A stretch of 64,000 nucleotides of DNA, from positions 1 to 64,000 of the forward strand of contig CAZUAQ010000006.1 of the NCBI GenBank assembly GCA_964618455.1, written 5' to 3'. The stretch's first letter is position 1. Every line of letters starts with the position of its first letter. The DNA is from CAZUAQ01 sp964618455. GTDB taxonomy: Bacteria; Planctomycetota; Phycisphaerae; UBA1845; PWPN01. Made by a program: the position numbers and the translations under genes. The notes under the pieces are model-generated. The model was not told the origin of the DNA. It worked only from the letters and a program-made list of their open reading frames with translations, and ran no database searches. Shown here one piece after another: positions 8,711-17,406 of this stretch.

Positions 8711-9979
8711 GTGAGCATGAACGACGAACGAGCCGACAACACCAATCCACCGGAACAGTCCGACACGCCCGAGGCTCACACCTCTACCGTGGAGGCGGAG
8801 ACGTCAACCCCACCTGACGCGGTGGGTGAGTCGCCGGCCGCGACGCAGGAAGAGGTCTTCGAACTGCCCGAGCGCGATCCGAAGGATGTGCACACTTACC
8901 ATCGCCTGAAGCGCATGGTCCATCTCGGCGGGCTGGCGTTTTCGATCATCTACTGGTCGATCTGGACGGTCTACGCCGACGACTATGTGGCGTTCCTCGC
9001 CGGGGGGATCTCCAGCGCCTGGCTCGGCCTGGCGGCGGGGGTGGTCACCATGCTCGGCCTCGCCACCGTGCTTACGCTGCCCCTGGATTACTACAGCAGC
9101 TACATCGTCGAGAAGCGCTACGACCTGACCAACCAGACCCCGAAGAGCTGGCTCATCTTTGAAATCAAGGGATGGATCGTCGGGCTGATCATCGGCGGCA
9201 TCGTGCTCAGCGGGTTGTATGCCGCGCTCTGGTATGGTGGATCGCTCTGGGGCGTCTGGGTGTGGATCGGCGTCATGGCGCTCAGCGTCGGTCTGGCGAA
9301 GCTCTTCCCGCTGGTCATCCTGCCGATCTTCTACCCCGCCAAGCCGCTCGAGCGCCCTTCGCTCACCGAGCGCCTGACGCAGATGGCGGGCGAAGCGGGC
9401 ATGACCATCACCGGTATCTTCGATCTCGAACTCAGCAAGGAAACTAAGAAGGCCAACGCCATGCTCGCGGGTCTGGGCTCGTCGCGGCGCGTCTATCTGG
9501 CGGACACATTGCTCAAGGCGTTCGATGATGACGAGATCTCGGTCGTCTTTGCCCACGAACTCGGCCACCACATGCGCGGCCACATCACCAAGGGCATCGG
9601 CATGTCCGCCGTGATCAGCTCGCTGCTGGTCGCGCTGATCTGGTGGGTGCTGAATCCGTATGCCGGTCAGCCGGGCAGCTGGCAACCGGCCGTGGCGGGG
9701 TTTGCGCCGGTCATGCTCATCATGAGCATCTTCCCGCTGCTCACCGGGCTGGTGACCAACGCCGTCATGCGGCGCTTCGAGTACCAGTGCGACAGCGACG
9801 CTCTCCGCCTCACCGATGATCCGCAGGCCTTCCGCAATGCGTTCCACAAGCTCACCGCGCTGAACATGGTCGACACCCATCCGCCGCTCTGGGAAGAGAT
9901 CATCTTTGACGACCACCCGGCCATGAGCAAACGCATCGCTGCCGCCGACGCCTACGAGCAAAGCAAAGGCGCGGCGTAG
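8711..9979 (+). CDS. M48 family (Ste24/CAAX-type) membrane zinc metallopeptidase
   Basis: A 422-residue integral membrane peptidase. A polar N-terminal extension (1-60) leads into membrane segments at about 70-120 and 155-210. The active-site helix contains HELGHH (H282, E283, H286), followed by two more hydrophobic helices and the third zinc ligand E357 in RRFEYQCDSDA. This arrangement matches Ste24/CAAX prenyl protease and bacterial Ste24-like quality-control proteases. The frame opens at a GTG (8711) with an ATG two codons later; either could initiate. In bacteria lacking prenylation such enzymes are thought to cleave membrane proteins. A REP-like repeat lies 88 bp after its stop. Confidence 0.9.
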   Translation: MSMNDERADNTNPPEQSDTPEAHTSTVEAETSTPPDAVGESPAATQEEVFELPERDPKDVHTYHRLKRMVHLGGLAFSIIYWSIWTVYADDYVAFLAGGISSAWLGLAAGVVTMLGLATVLTLPLDYYSSYIVEKRYDLTNQTPKSWLIFEIKGWIVGLIIGGIVLSGLYAALWYGGSLWGVWVWIGVMALSVGLAKLFPLVILPIFYPAKPLERPSLTERLTQMAGEAGMTITGIFDLELSKETKKANAMLAGLGSSRRVYLADTLLKAFDDDEISVVFAHELGHHMRGHITKGIGMSAVISSLLVALIWWVLNPYAGQPGSWQPAVAGFAPVMLIMSIFPLLTGLVTNAVMRRFEYQCDSDALRLTDDPQAFRNAFHKLTALNMVDTHPPLWEEIIFDDHPAMSKRIAAADAYEQSKGAA

Positions 9980-10067
9980 CACACACCACAAACACGGCAC
10001 CGCCATGGAGTCTCCAAGTCAAAGCTGCGACCGTCGCAGGATGGGCCGCAGGTGCATCATCTTTGAC

Positions 10068-10096
10068 AGTCAGTACCGCGACCGTGAGGGAGCGGA
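10068..10096 (+). repeat. REP-like intergenic repeat, copy 1
   Basis: A 29-base element beginning AGTCAGTACCGCGACC. It is identical over all 29 bases to the copy at 13756-13784 and 24/29 identical to the copy at 37705-37733. It lies between convergent genes. It is flanked by small hairpins at 10025-10039 (7-bp arms, 1-nt centre) and 10102-10125 (GTCAACGC with GCGTTGAC), so the whole intergenic region looks structured. Confidence 0.7.
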
Positions 10097-10101
10097 TCGC
10101 A

Positions 10102-10125
10102 GTCAACGCTTGGGGCGGCGTTGAC
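10102..10125. other. Hairpin next to REP-like repeat
   Basis: An 8-bp perfect inverted repeat (GTCAACGC / GCGTTGAC) with an 8-nt spacer sits between convergent M48 and pabA/trpG genes, directly after REP-like copy 1. It could act as a bidirectional terminator, although no T tract follows. Confidence 0.4.
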
Positions 10126-10200
10126 CTTCTCCGGCGCACGATGCACTCAACTTACCGATCACCCTGAGTTACCTACCGCGTATCTGTGATTGTTCCATAC

Positions 10201-10229
10201 TCCCCACCCTCGCGCTCGGGGTACGGACT
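10201..10229 (-). repeat. Degenerate inverted copy of the REP-like repeat
   Basis: The reverse complement aligns without gaps to the 29-base element at 10068-10096 at 23 of 29 positions. The two copies therefore form a head-to-head pair about 105 bases apart in the same intergenic region, as REP elements often do. Confidence 0.5.
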
Positions 10230-10271
10230 TGGACAACTACGACGTGAGGGGAGAGGCAGGGCTCGGAGTGC

Positions 10272-10850
10272 TCAGATCTTCAGGAAGTTGGCCAGCAATT
10301 TGTGGCCGACGTCGGTCAGGAAGCTCTCGGGGTGGAACTGGACCCCCTCGATGGGCATGGTCTTGTGGCGGACGCCCATGATCTCGCGGTCCGGGGCGTC
10401 GGTGGTGCGTGCGGTGACGATGAAATCGTCGGAGAGCGTCGGCGGATCGATCACCAGCGAATGGTAACGTGTGGCGGTGAAGGGCGAGGGGATCCCTTCA
10501 AACAGCCCCTTGCCGTCGTGATCGATCTCGCTGGTCTTGCCGTGCATGAGCCGGTCGGCCCGGACGATGGTCGCCCCGAATGCCGCCCCGATCGACTGAT
10601 GCCCCAGGCACACCCCCAGGATCGGCACCTGGCCGGCAAAGCGCTGGATGACCTCGACGGAGATGCCCGCCTCTTTCGGCGTGCAGGGGCCGGGGGAAAT
10701 GATGATTCGCTCCGGGGCATCTTCGGCAATCCGGTCGGGCGTGACCTGATCGTTACGGTACACGCGCATGTCCAGGTGGCGGTCAATCTCGCCCAGCCGC
10801 TGGACGAGGTTGTACGTGAAGGAGTCGTAATTATCGATCAGCACGATCAT
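10272..10850 (-). CDS. pabA/trpG: Glutamine amidotransferase of anthranilate/aminodeoxychorismate synthase (TrpG/PabA)
   Basis: A 192-residue class I glutamine amidotransferase. It hydrolyses glutamine and passes ammonia to the chorismate-binding partner (TrpE or PabB) for anthranilate or 4-amino-4-deoxychorismate formation. The start LIDNYDSFTYNLV is the family signature. The nucleophile is C81 in GVCLGHQSIG, and the His-Glu pair is H173/E175 in QFHPES. Its length is normal. No partner subunit is in the window, so tryptophan versus folate use (or both, as in amphibolic enzymes) cannot be settled. The ribosome binding site is weak (CAGGCG). Confidence 0.95.
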   Translation of the reverse strand: MIVLIDNYDSFTYNLVQRLGEIDRHLDMRVYRNDQVTPDRIAEDAPERIIISPGPCTPKEAGISVEVIQRFAGQVPILGVCLGHQSIGAAFGATIVRADRLMHGKTSEIDHDGKGLFEGIPSPFTATRYHSLVIDPPTLSDDFIVTARTTDAPDREIMGVRHKTMPIEGVQFHPESFLTDVGHKLLANFLKI

Positions 10851-10969
10851 CGCCTGAGCGTAGGTTCGCCCCGCACGGTTGTCAACGCGATGTGCCGTTG
10901 GCTCACGTGTCCGGGGCGACTACACTGGTGCCCGGAATCGTATAACTTCACGCCATACGGAGTTCGCCG

Positions 10970-12199
10970 ATGTTCTGGATCACCCGAAACTCTCCCCTGG
11001 TCATAGCGGTGTCGTTTCTCGCCGTCACGCTACTGCTGGGTTGGCCGATGCAAGCCTCTGCCGATCAGCAGCAGGACGAGAAGCCCGAGAAGAAGCCGTA
11101 CGTGCCCCGCCCGATTCCCGAGGGACCGCCGGAATTTTCCATGTCCGCCGCGTACCCCAATGACCCCCGGCTCGAACCGCTGCACTACATGCGGCACGTC
11201 GGCGAGACGACCGTGCCCCGGTACCGCTTCAAGGCCACGACCAAGACCGAGTGGCGGACGTGGCATGATGCCTTCAGGAAAGAACTGGCCAAGATCATCG
11301 GACTGCCGCTGATCGAGAAGACCCCGCTGAAGATCACGCCCGGCCCACTGGAGAAGCTGGACGGCTACACGCGGATGGCGTTCACCATCGAGACCTCGCC
11401 CGAGCTCTACGTGCCGGCGTTCCTGCTCGTGCCCGACGGGCCGAAGAAGCCGCGCCCGGCGGTGCTCGTCGCGCACGGTCACGGCTATGGCATGAACTCG
11501 ACCATCGGCCTGAAGGAAGACGGCACGGAGCGACCGTACGGTGAGGGCTATCACCACGACATGGGCTTGCAGGCGGTGAAGGCAGGCTTCGTAACGCTCG
11601 TTTACGACCAGATGGGCTTCGGACGCCGGCGCGATATCGACTTCAACACGTACTTCAACCTCTGGAATGCTTGCGAGCATCCCAGCAAGTGCGGTGTGCA
11701 CTTCGGCCATTCCATGACCGGCATCCGCATTTACGACGCAATCCGGATGCTCGACTTCCTTCAGCAGCGCGACGAGGTGGATCCCGACAAGATCGCCATG
11801 GTCGGCATCAGTGGCGGGGGGCTGGTGACGCAGTTCACCGCCGCGCTGGATGACCGTGTGAAGGCGGCGTGCGTGAGCGGTCACATCAACCTCTACGCGA
11901 CGTCCATTCTCGGCCTCCGCCACTGCATCGACAACTACGCCCCCGGACTCGGCCAGATTGCCGACAACGATGACGTCGCCTGCCTGATCGCCCCGCGCGG
12001 GCTGCTCGTCGAATCCGGGCTGCAGGATCCCATCTTCCCCATCGATGCCACCCGCCAGGCCATCGCCAAGCTCGAGAAGTGTTACGCGCTCCTGGACGCA
12101 TCCGACAATCTCGAGACCGACCTCTTTGACAGTGGGCACGAATTCAGCGGGGCGAAGACGTGGACATTCTTCAAAGCGCAACTTGGCGTGCGAGAGTGA
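10970..12199 (+). CDS. Exported alpha/beta hydrolase, acetyl xylan esterase/dienelactone hydrolase-like
   Basis: A 409-residue exported serine hydrolase with a signal peptide at residues 1-31. An alpha/beta-hydrolase core begins near 140. The oxyanion region is VLVAHGHGYG, the nucleophile S281 lies in GISGGG, the acid is probably D353 (GLQDPIFP) and the histidine H390 (DSGHEF). The overall layout fits the acetyl xylan esterase-like group (Abhydrolase_7), common in planctomycetes. GGAG precedes the ATG. It is followed by an OprB-type sugar porin and a GH67-like protein on the same strand, which supports a role in de-esterifying polysaccharide, but the substrate is inferred. Confidence 0.8.
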   Translation: MFWITRNSPLVIAVSFLAVTLLLGWPMQASADQQQDEKPEKKPYVPRPIPEGPPEFSMSAAYPNDPRLEPLHYMRHVGETTVPRYRFKATTKTEWRTWHDAFRKELAKIIGLPLIEKTPLKITPGPLEKLDGYTRMAFTIETSPELYVPAFLLVPDGPKKPRPAVLVAHGHGYGMNSTIGLKEDGTERPYGEGYHHDMGLQAVKAGFVTLVYDQMGFGRRRDIDFNTYFNLWNACEHPSKCGVHFGHSMTGIRIYDAIRMLDFLQQRDEVDPDKIAMVGISGGGLVTQFTAALDDRVKAACVSGHINLYATSILGLRHCIDNYAPGLGQIADNDDVACLIAPRGLLVESGLQDPIFPIDATRQAIAKLEKCYALLDASDNLETDLFDSGHEFSGAKTWTFFKAQLGVRE

Positions 12200-12203
12200 G
12201 CAC

Positions 12204-12325
12204 GCGTGGCCTCACACGGCATGCGGCGCGGAACGCAGTCATGGACGAAGATGGCGCCGCACTTGCTTGATCCGAAGCCCGATCGGACGGCCCGATGATC
12301 TGAGCGTGAGCGTAAGAGGCCACGC
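12204..12325 (+). other. Long-range inverted repeat in the porin leader region
   Basis: GCGTGGCCTC (12204-12213) is perfectly complementary to GAGGCCACGC (12316-12325), about 100 bases apart, in the gap between the esterase-like gene and the porin. It may fold the intergenic transcript or be chance in GC-rich DNA. No known riboswitch is recognised. Confidence 0.25.
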
Positions 12326-12384
12326 TAAATCGTGATCAACGCGATCCGGCAGTACACCAACCTTTCCATCGCATCTGGAGTTGA

Positions 12385-13740
12385 ATGATCGTGACTGTTT
12401 GTGCATACCTTATGGCAACCTGCCTCGTTTTCGGGACTGATACGATCGCGTCGAGACCCTCCTCGGAAGGACCGGAGTCTGTGCCGATGGAGTCGACCGC
12501 GACTCAACCGGCACCGGATCACGAGACACTATCGGAGGAGCCAACGATTGAGGAGGAACGCTCGCCGTGGGAGGAGTTCATCACCGCTCCGCGCCTGACC
12601 GGGGACTGGGGTGGCGCGCGGACCACGCTTGAAGACCACGGTGTGTTGTTCAAGATCTACTACAACACCACTTACGGCATCAACGCCCGTGGCGGGGCAG
12701 ACACCACCAACGCTCACCGCCTGAGCGGGACCGTCGACCTCTTCAACGTCGTCGACTTCCAGAAGATGGGACTGTGGGAGAACGGGCAGCTCCTCGTCCA
12801 GACGAAGGGCCGCTTCAGCCGCAACGTCAACGACAAGGTCGGCGCGCTGGCGGATCCTTACGACGACGCCGATGGGGACAAGCCGATCTACATCGATCAG
12901 CTCTGGTACCAGCACCAGTTTCTCAAAGGGGCATGGCAGGTGCGGCTGGGGTATCTGGATACCAACGTGATCATCGATCGCAACCGGTACGCGGCATTCG
13001 AGGACAAGTACTTCATGAACACGTACCTCGACAACAACAACGTGATGGTGCCGCCGCGCATCGGGCTCGGTGCGGCCACGTGGGTCCAGCCGACCGAGTG
13101 GCTCGAGTTCGTCGCCGCCGGGATGGATGCCGAGGGCGGGCTCTTCCGTCCGGGCTTCGATACGGCGTTTCACGACACGGCGGACTTCTTCGGCTTTTTC
13201 GAGACGCACCTCAAACCGAAGATTCCCTCGCCGAACGGACCGCTGCCGGGCGTGTACCGATTCGGCCTGGTGTACGACCCGCGGACCAAGCGTGAATTTC
13301 CCGTGCCGACCAGCGCCGCTCCCGTCCGGATGAATCGCAGCGACTGGGGCTTCTACGTCAGCTTCGAGCAGCAGCTCTATCGCGAGAGCGAGGCAGATGA
13401 CCAGGGCCTCGGCGGGTTCTTCAGGTTCGGCTGGCGTCAGGGGAAGGTGAACCGGCTGAATCGATTCTACTCCGGTGGTTTCGAGTACAAGGGACTGTTC
13501 CCGGGGCGCGACGAGGACCTGCTGGGCTTGGGTTATTACACGATCCGCTCATCACCGCGCTATCGCGAACGTGTGAACGATCGATTTGAGGGCGAATCGG
13601 CCTACGAACTGTATTACAGCTTCCAGGTCACGCCGTGGATGACCTTCAGCCCGGACATCCAGTACATCATCGACCCCGGCGGCGACCGCGAAGCGCGCAA
13701 CGCGACCGTGTTCGGTTTCCGCGTGCGGGTGACGTTCTGA
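12385..13740 (+). CDS. oprB: Carbohydrate-selective porin, OprB family
   Basis: A 451-residue outer-membrane beta-barrel. A signal peptide is followed by an acidic linker (about 20-55) and then the diagnostic OprB opening APRLTGDWGGARTTLEDHGV. The rest is alternating amphipathic strands, ending in FGFRVRVTF with a terminal Phe as typical for outer-membrane proteins. OprB porins take up sugars across the outer membrane. GGAG lies 7 bases before the ATG. Neighbours are an esterase-like hydrolase upstream and a GH67-like protein downstream, so it probably imports products of polysaccharide breakdown. Confidence 0.92.
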   Translation: MIVTVCAYLMATCLVFGTDTIASRPSSEGPESVPMESTATQPAPDHETLSEEPTIEEERSPWEEFITAPRLTGDWGGARTTLEDHGVLFKIYYNTTYGINARGGADTTNAHRLSGTVDLFNVVDFQKMGLWENGQLLVQTKGRFSRNVNDKVGALADPYDDADGDKPIYIDQLWYQHQFLKGAWQVRLGYLDTNVIIDRNRYAAFEDKYFMNTYLDNNNVMVPPRIGLGAATWVQPTEWLEFVAAGMDAEGGLFRPGFDTAFHDTADFFGFFETHLKPKIPSPNGPLPGVYRFGLVYDPRTKREFPVPTSAAPVRMNRSDWGFYVSFEQQLYRESEADDQGLGGFFRFGWRQGKVNRLNRFYSGGFEYKGLFPGRDEDLLGLGYYTIRSSPRYRERVNDRFEGESAYELYYSFQVTPWMTFSPDIQYIIDPGGDREARNATVFGFRVRVTF

Positions 13741-13755
13741 TATTGCAAGGAGTTG

Positions 13756-13784
13756 AGTCAGTACCGCGACCGTGAGGGAGCGGA
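13756..13784 (+). repeat. REP-like intergenic repeat, copy 2
   Basis: All 29 bases are identical to the copy at 10068-10096. It starts 16 bases after the porin stop codon, between the convergent porin and receiver-like genes, in the same orientation relative to the plus-strand gene as the other copies. Confidence 0.7.
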
Positions 13785-13885
13785 GTGATTTATGGTCACG
13801 ATATCTGAGTAGATCGATCTGTGTTGGGTAGAGCATCGGGCCATGTGCGTTCCTGTAACCATTAAGATCATACATGGAGACCTGT

Positions 13886-13928
13886 AGTTACTACTGCCGT
13901 CCGCTTACCGCCGTGCGCAGTAGTGACT
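13886..13928. terminator. Hairpin between convergent porin and receiver-like genes
   Basis: AGTTACTACTGC (13886-13897) pairs with GCAGTAGTGACT (13917-13928) with one G-T wobble, around a 19-nt loop. Its position between two convergent stops suggests bidirectional termination. There is no clean T run, so the call is tentative. Confidence 0.45.
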
Positions 13929-13940
13929 ATCTAGTACTCC

Positions 13941-14330
13941 TCATTTCACAGGTAGCAAATCGCGCAACCGGCTTTGCGTGCGTTCGCTCTGCAATTCCGA
14001 CTTCCCGAATCCCGGTTCGGCGCCGGCTTGCGTGGCGGTCGCTTGCGCGTCGGCAAAGTTGCTCACCATCATGATCGGCACGTCCTTGAGCGCGTCGTCC
14101 GCCTTGGCGGTCTCGATCAGCGGCAGGCCTTCGCTGTTGTCGCTGAAGATGAGGCGGTTCACGAGGACGAGGTCGTAGGGCTTCTCGCGCATGGCGGTCA
14201 ACGCTTCGTTCACGAACATGACGCGATCCACCTCGACGTCGAAGTGGCGGGTCAGCATCGATCGAATGGCGTGGTGATCCGGGTCGCACTGACCGACATC
14301 GAGCACCCGCGCGGGCGAGGCATCAGGCAT
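13941..14330 (-). CDS. Receiver-domain-like protein lacking the phosphoacceptor aspartate
   Basis: A 129-residue single-domain protein with the response-regulator receiver fold: acidic loop C15-D16-P17-D18, beta3 segment YDLVLVN, the S94 position in IMMVSNF, and K109 in GFGKSE. The beta3 terminal residue, normally the phosphorylated Asp, is N58. It therefore should not accept phosphate by the usual mechanism and is best called a pseudo-receiver. GGAGG precedes the ATG. No kinase or output domain is adjacent. It could act as a protein-protein switch in a phosphorelay or as a constitutive form. Confidence 0.75.
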   Translation of the reverse strand: MPDASPARVLDVGQCDPDHHAIRSMLTRHFDVEVDRVMFVNEALTAMREKPYDLVLVNRLIFSDNSEGLPLIETAKADDALKDVPIMMVSNFADAQATATQAGAEPGFGKSELQSERTQSRLRDLLPVK

Positions 14331-14488
14331 GAGTTTTCCTCCGACCGGGGGACATTGACGAACACAATCCGACGCTCATCTCAACGGAACCGGCGCGGCG
14401 ATGCAAGTATTCCCTCGCTTCCTTCCGCCGGGTACGATGCGAGCCCGTCGACACCCTTCCAGGGGAGCACGCATCGAGGAGCAACCGC

Positions 14489-16369
14489 ATGACCATCGGA
14501 TCCCGGCTCAGCGTTCCGCACCTGCACGTCGTCATGCCCACGGACGACGACTGTCCCGCCTGCCTGACCTACGCCATCGACGAACTGGCGGAGTTCTGCC
14601 GCCGATCGCCGGAGATTCCTGTCACGCTGCAGCAAGGCGATGAGGCGACGCTCCGCACGGACGTCCGGGAACGTGTCACGCTCTACGTCGGGCATGAGAT
14701 CGCGTCAAAGGTGGACCTGCCCCTTGAGAATATCGATTGGTCATCGCTCGGCGAGGAAGGCTACTTATTGCGATCGTGCGAAGTGGCGGGCGCGTCCACC
14801 GTCATCGCCGCCGGTCACACGCCCATGGGCACACGTCATGCCATCCTCGATCTGCTTCGCTCGCTCGATGTCACCACACCGGTCCCCACGCTGCCCTGGC
14901 CGATCGACCGGCGGGAGTCACCGACCTTCCCGCTGCGCGGCATGTACGCCCATCAACACTGGGCCTACAACCACCCCTATGCCCTGCGGACCTGGAGCAT
15001 CGAGGAGTGGAAGCAGTACGTCGATATGCTGGCGATCATGGGCGTGAACCTGTTTCAGATCTGGTCGATGGCGGGGATCCTGCAGTTCCCGCTGAGCGAG
15101 GGAGACGAAGCCTTCCTGCGGCGCTATCCGCCGGTCATCGATCACGCCCGGAACAACCACGGCATGACGGTGTTCATCGGCGAGTGCGCGAATAACATGT
15201 GTCGCGACGGTGACGTCCCGCCGATCACCGAGCGGCTTTACTTCGACGTGGAAGAAGTGAAGGATCCGTCCGACCCGAAACAGATGCAGGAACTGAGCGA
15301 CGCCCGGGCCGCGTTCTACCGCATCTGCCACAACGCCGACGGGTACTGGATTCTCGACAGCGATCCGGGGCAGTGGGAGGGCAGCCCCTCCAGCGAGTTC
15401 GTCGATATCCTCATGATGAACCGCGAGCTCATCACGCAGCACACGACGCTCGGCGCCGAAGCGAAGCTGATCTACTGGATGTGGATCGGATGGGGCACCG
15501 GTGAACGGGAGGACAACTGGCGGGCGACGCTGACCGATATGATCGCCCGCAACCCCGAGCCGTGGTGGATGACCACCGCCTGGGAAGGGCACTGGAAGGT
15601 CACCGACGAACTCGGCCTCGACGATCGCATCATCTACTACCCCTACGGCGCCATCGAGCCCGAGCCGTCGATGCCGTACACGACCGTCGTGCCGGACGTG
15701 ATCCCGGAATTACTGAACGTGCCCGAACGTGTCGACAGGATCCGCGGCATCATGGGTAACGCCCAGACACCGCTCTGCCAGTTGCCCAACATGTACTTTT
15801 TCACCCGGGCCAGCTGGGACCTCGACCGGCGCGACGCGGACCGCGAGGAGGTCATGCGGGAACTGGCCGGCCTGATCTATCCCGAGCAGGCGGAATTGAT
15901 AACCCGGTGCTGGATGAGCCTGGGCAGCCCGGAAGCTCCCGACGCCGAGGCTCTCGCGGATCACCTGGCCGAGATCGAATCGCGGGGGCAACTCGGGCGA
16001 CCCGGGCCGATCGGGCTCAAACTCTTTCCCGACTTCGGCCAGGTGGCGCGCGACCTGGCGGAACAACTGCGCATACACGGCGTGGCCATGCGCTTCTGCG
16101 AGATGTCCCGGCGGAGCGATGACGAGGCGTCCCTGCTCGATCAGTTGAAGCGTTACTGCCTGCTCTCGCTGGCGTGGCGGAAGCGGAACGGATTCCGCCG
16201 CTACGGCACGAACGGCTACAACTTCTTCCCGCTGCGCGAGGCGGCGCATCGTCACTGGTGGCGCGGCGACCATCTGGACGAGAGAGTCTACACGTCCCTC
16301 GAGACTGCCATGACCGAACAGTTCGATGCCTGGGAAGCGGAGCTCATTCTCTATCCACTGAATCATTGA
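14489..16369 (+). CDS. GH67/GH20-like glycoside hydrolase-related protein
   Basis: A 626-residue protein without a clear signal peptide. The N-terminal 1-140 resembles the alpha/beta accessory domain found before the barrel in alpha-glucuronidases (GH67) and beta-hexosaminidases (GH20). It ends in GTRHAILDLLRSLDV and leads into the barrel entry FPLRGMYAHQHWAYN. The barrel (about 150-480) contains FQIWSMAG and YWMWIGWG, and a helical C-terminus follows. I cannot identify catalytic carboxylates with certainty, so the activity is unproven. GAGGAG lies before the ATG. The ketopantoate reductase-like gene starts about 65 bp downstream on the same strand. Confidence 0.6.
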   Translation: MTIGSRLSVPHLHVVMPTDDDCPACLTYAIDELAEFCRRSPEIPVTLQQGDEATLRTDVRERVTLYVGHEIASKVDLPLENIDWSSLGEEGYLLRSCEVAGASTVIAAGHTPMGTRHAILDLLRSLDVTTPVPTLPWPIDRRESPTFPLRGMYAHQHWAYNHPYALRTWSIEEWKQYVDMLAIMGVNLFQIWSMAGILQFPLSEGDEAFLRRYPPVIDHARNNHGMTVFIGECANNMCRDGDVPPITERLYFDVEEVKDPSDPKQMQELSDARAAFYRICHNADGYWILDSDPGQWEGSPSSEFVDILMMNRELITQHTTLGAEAKLIYWMWIGWGTGEREDNWRATLTDMIARNPEPWWMTTAWEGHWKVTDELGLDDRIIYYPYGAIEPEPSMPYTTVVPDVIPELLNVPERVDRIRGIMGNAQTPLCQLPNMYFFTRASWDLDRRDADREEVMRELAGLIYPEQAELITRCWMSLGSPEAPDAEALADHLAEIESRGQLGRPGPIGLKLFPDFGQVARDLAEQLRIHGVAMRFCEMSRRSDDEASLLDQLKRYCLLSLAWRKRNGFRRYGTNGYNFFPLREAAHRHWWRGDHLDERVYTSLETAMTEQFDAWEAELILYPLNH

Positions 16370-16433
16370 GCAGGCACGTTAATTGTGCTAACGTGCATTT
16401 GTTTCGTCTGTGGTCCTCTCACGGTACATCGTT

Positions 16434-17360
16434 ATGCGAATTGCCATCATCGGCTCGGGGTCGATCGGCTGCTACTACGGCGCGAAACTTGTTCGCGCGG
16501 GGCATGATGTCCATTTCCTGATGCGCCGCGACCTGGAGGCCGTGCGCGAGAACGGTCTGCAGATTCACAGCATCGATGGCGATCTGCATCTGGATGGCCT
16601 GCAGGTCTATGCGGACTCGGCGGAGATCGGGCCGGTGGACTGGGTGATTTGTGCCTTGAAAGCCACATCGATGGATGTCGCCGAGCGCCTGATCCGTCCC
16701 TGCGCGGGGCCGGACACGCGGATCATCGTGCTCATGAACGGGCTTGGGCTGGAAGAGAAATTCGCGCTCTCGTTCGACCCGCGCCGCATTCTGGGCGGTA
16801 TGGCCTTTGTATGCATCAACCGGGGGGAGCCCGGCGTGCTTTATCATCTCGGTTACGGCCGCCTGACGTTCGGTCACTATGAAGACGATGCCGAAGAAAC
16901 GGCGGCGGTGGTCGACGTCTTCCGGAAGGCGGGGCTGGATGCACAGGCCCGTCCGTCCCTTCGCCAGGCGCGATGGGAGAAACTGATGTGGAACATTCCG
17001 TTCAGCACACTGGCCATCACCGCCGGGGGGGTGCCGACGGATGAGGTCATCAATGACCCGGGTCTGAACGATCTCGCCCGTCGCCTGATGAAAGAAACCG
17101 GTGAGACGGGGAATGCCGATGGCTCGTCGATCGAGATCCCGACGATGATCGACAAGATGATGAAGAATACATCCACCATGGGGGCGTACCGGCCGTCCAT
17201 GCTTGTGGATTATGAATACCGCCAGCCGCTGGAGGTGGAGGCGATCCTCGGTGAGCCGGTCCGCCGGGCCAACGAACTCGGTGTGGCGGTACCCTTGATG
17301 GAAACGCAGTACTACCTCACTTCCTATCTCGATCGACGCAATCGGAAGAGCAGCCGATGA
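16434..17360 (+). CDS. panE: Ketopantoate reductase family (2-dehydropantoate 2-reductase) protein
   Basis: A 308-residue NADPH-dependent reductase. In pantothenate biosynthesis, PanE reduces 2-dehydropantoate to pantoate. The N-terminal Rossmann motif is MRIAIIGSGSIGCYYGAKL. The catalytic-lysine region is RWEKLMWNIPFSTLAI. The substrate helix is MLVDYEYRQPLEVEAILGEPV, with the conserved Asp and Glu. The second Asn of the family KxxxNxxxN stretch appears to be Ser, so a related 2-keto acid substrate is possible. The ATG at 16434 is chosen because it starts exactly at the Rossmann strand; a GTG at 16410 would add eight residues. truD follows 46 bp downstream. Confidence 0.82.
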   Translation: MRIAIIGSGSIGCYYGAKLVRAGHDVHFLMRRDLEAVRENGLQIHSIDGDLHLDGLQVYADSAEIGPVDWVICALKATSMDVAERLIRPCAGPDTRIIVLMNGLGLEEKFALSFDPRRILGGMAFVCINRGEPGVLYHLGYGRLTFGHYEDDAEETAAVVDVFRKAGLDAQARPSLRQARWEKLMWNIPFSTLAITAGGVPTDEVINDPGLNDLARRLMKETGETGNADGSSIEIPTMIDKMMKNTSTMGAYRPSMLVDYEYRQPLEVEAILGEPVRRANELGVAVPLMETQYYLTSYLDRRNRKSSR

Positions 17361-17406
17361 TCTCGTCTCCTCCTCCCGGCGGCGCCCGTCGGTTTCCGGA
17401 GCAAGC

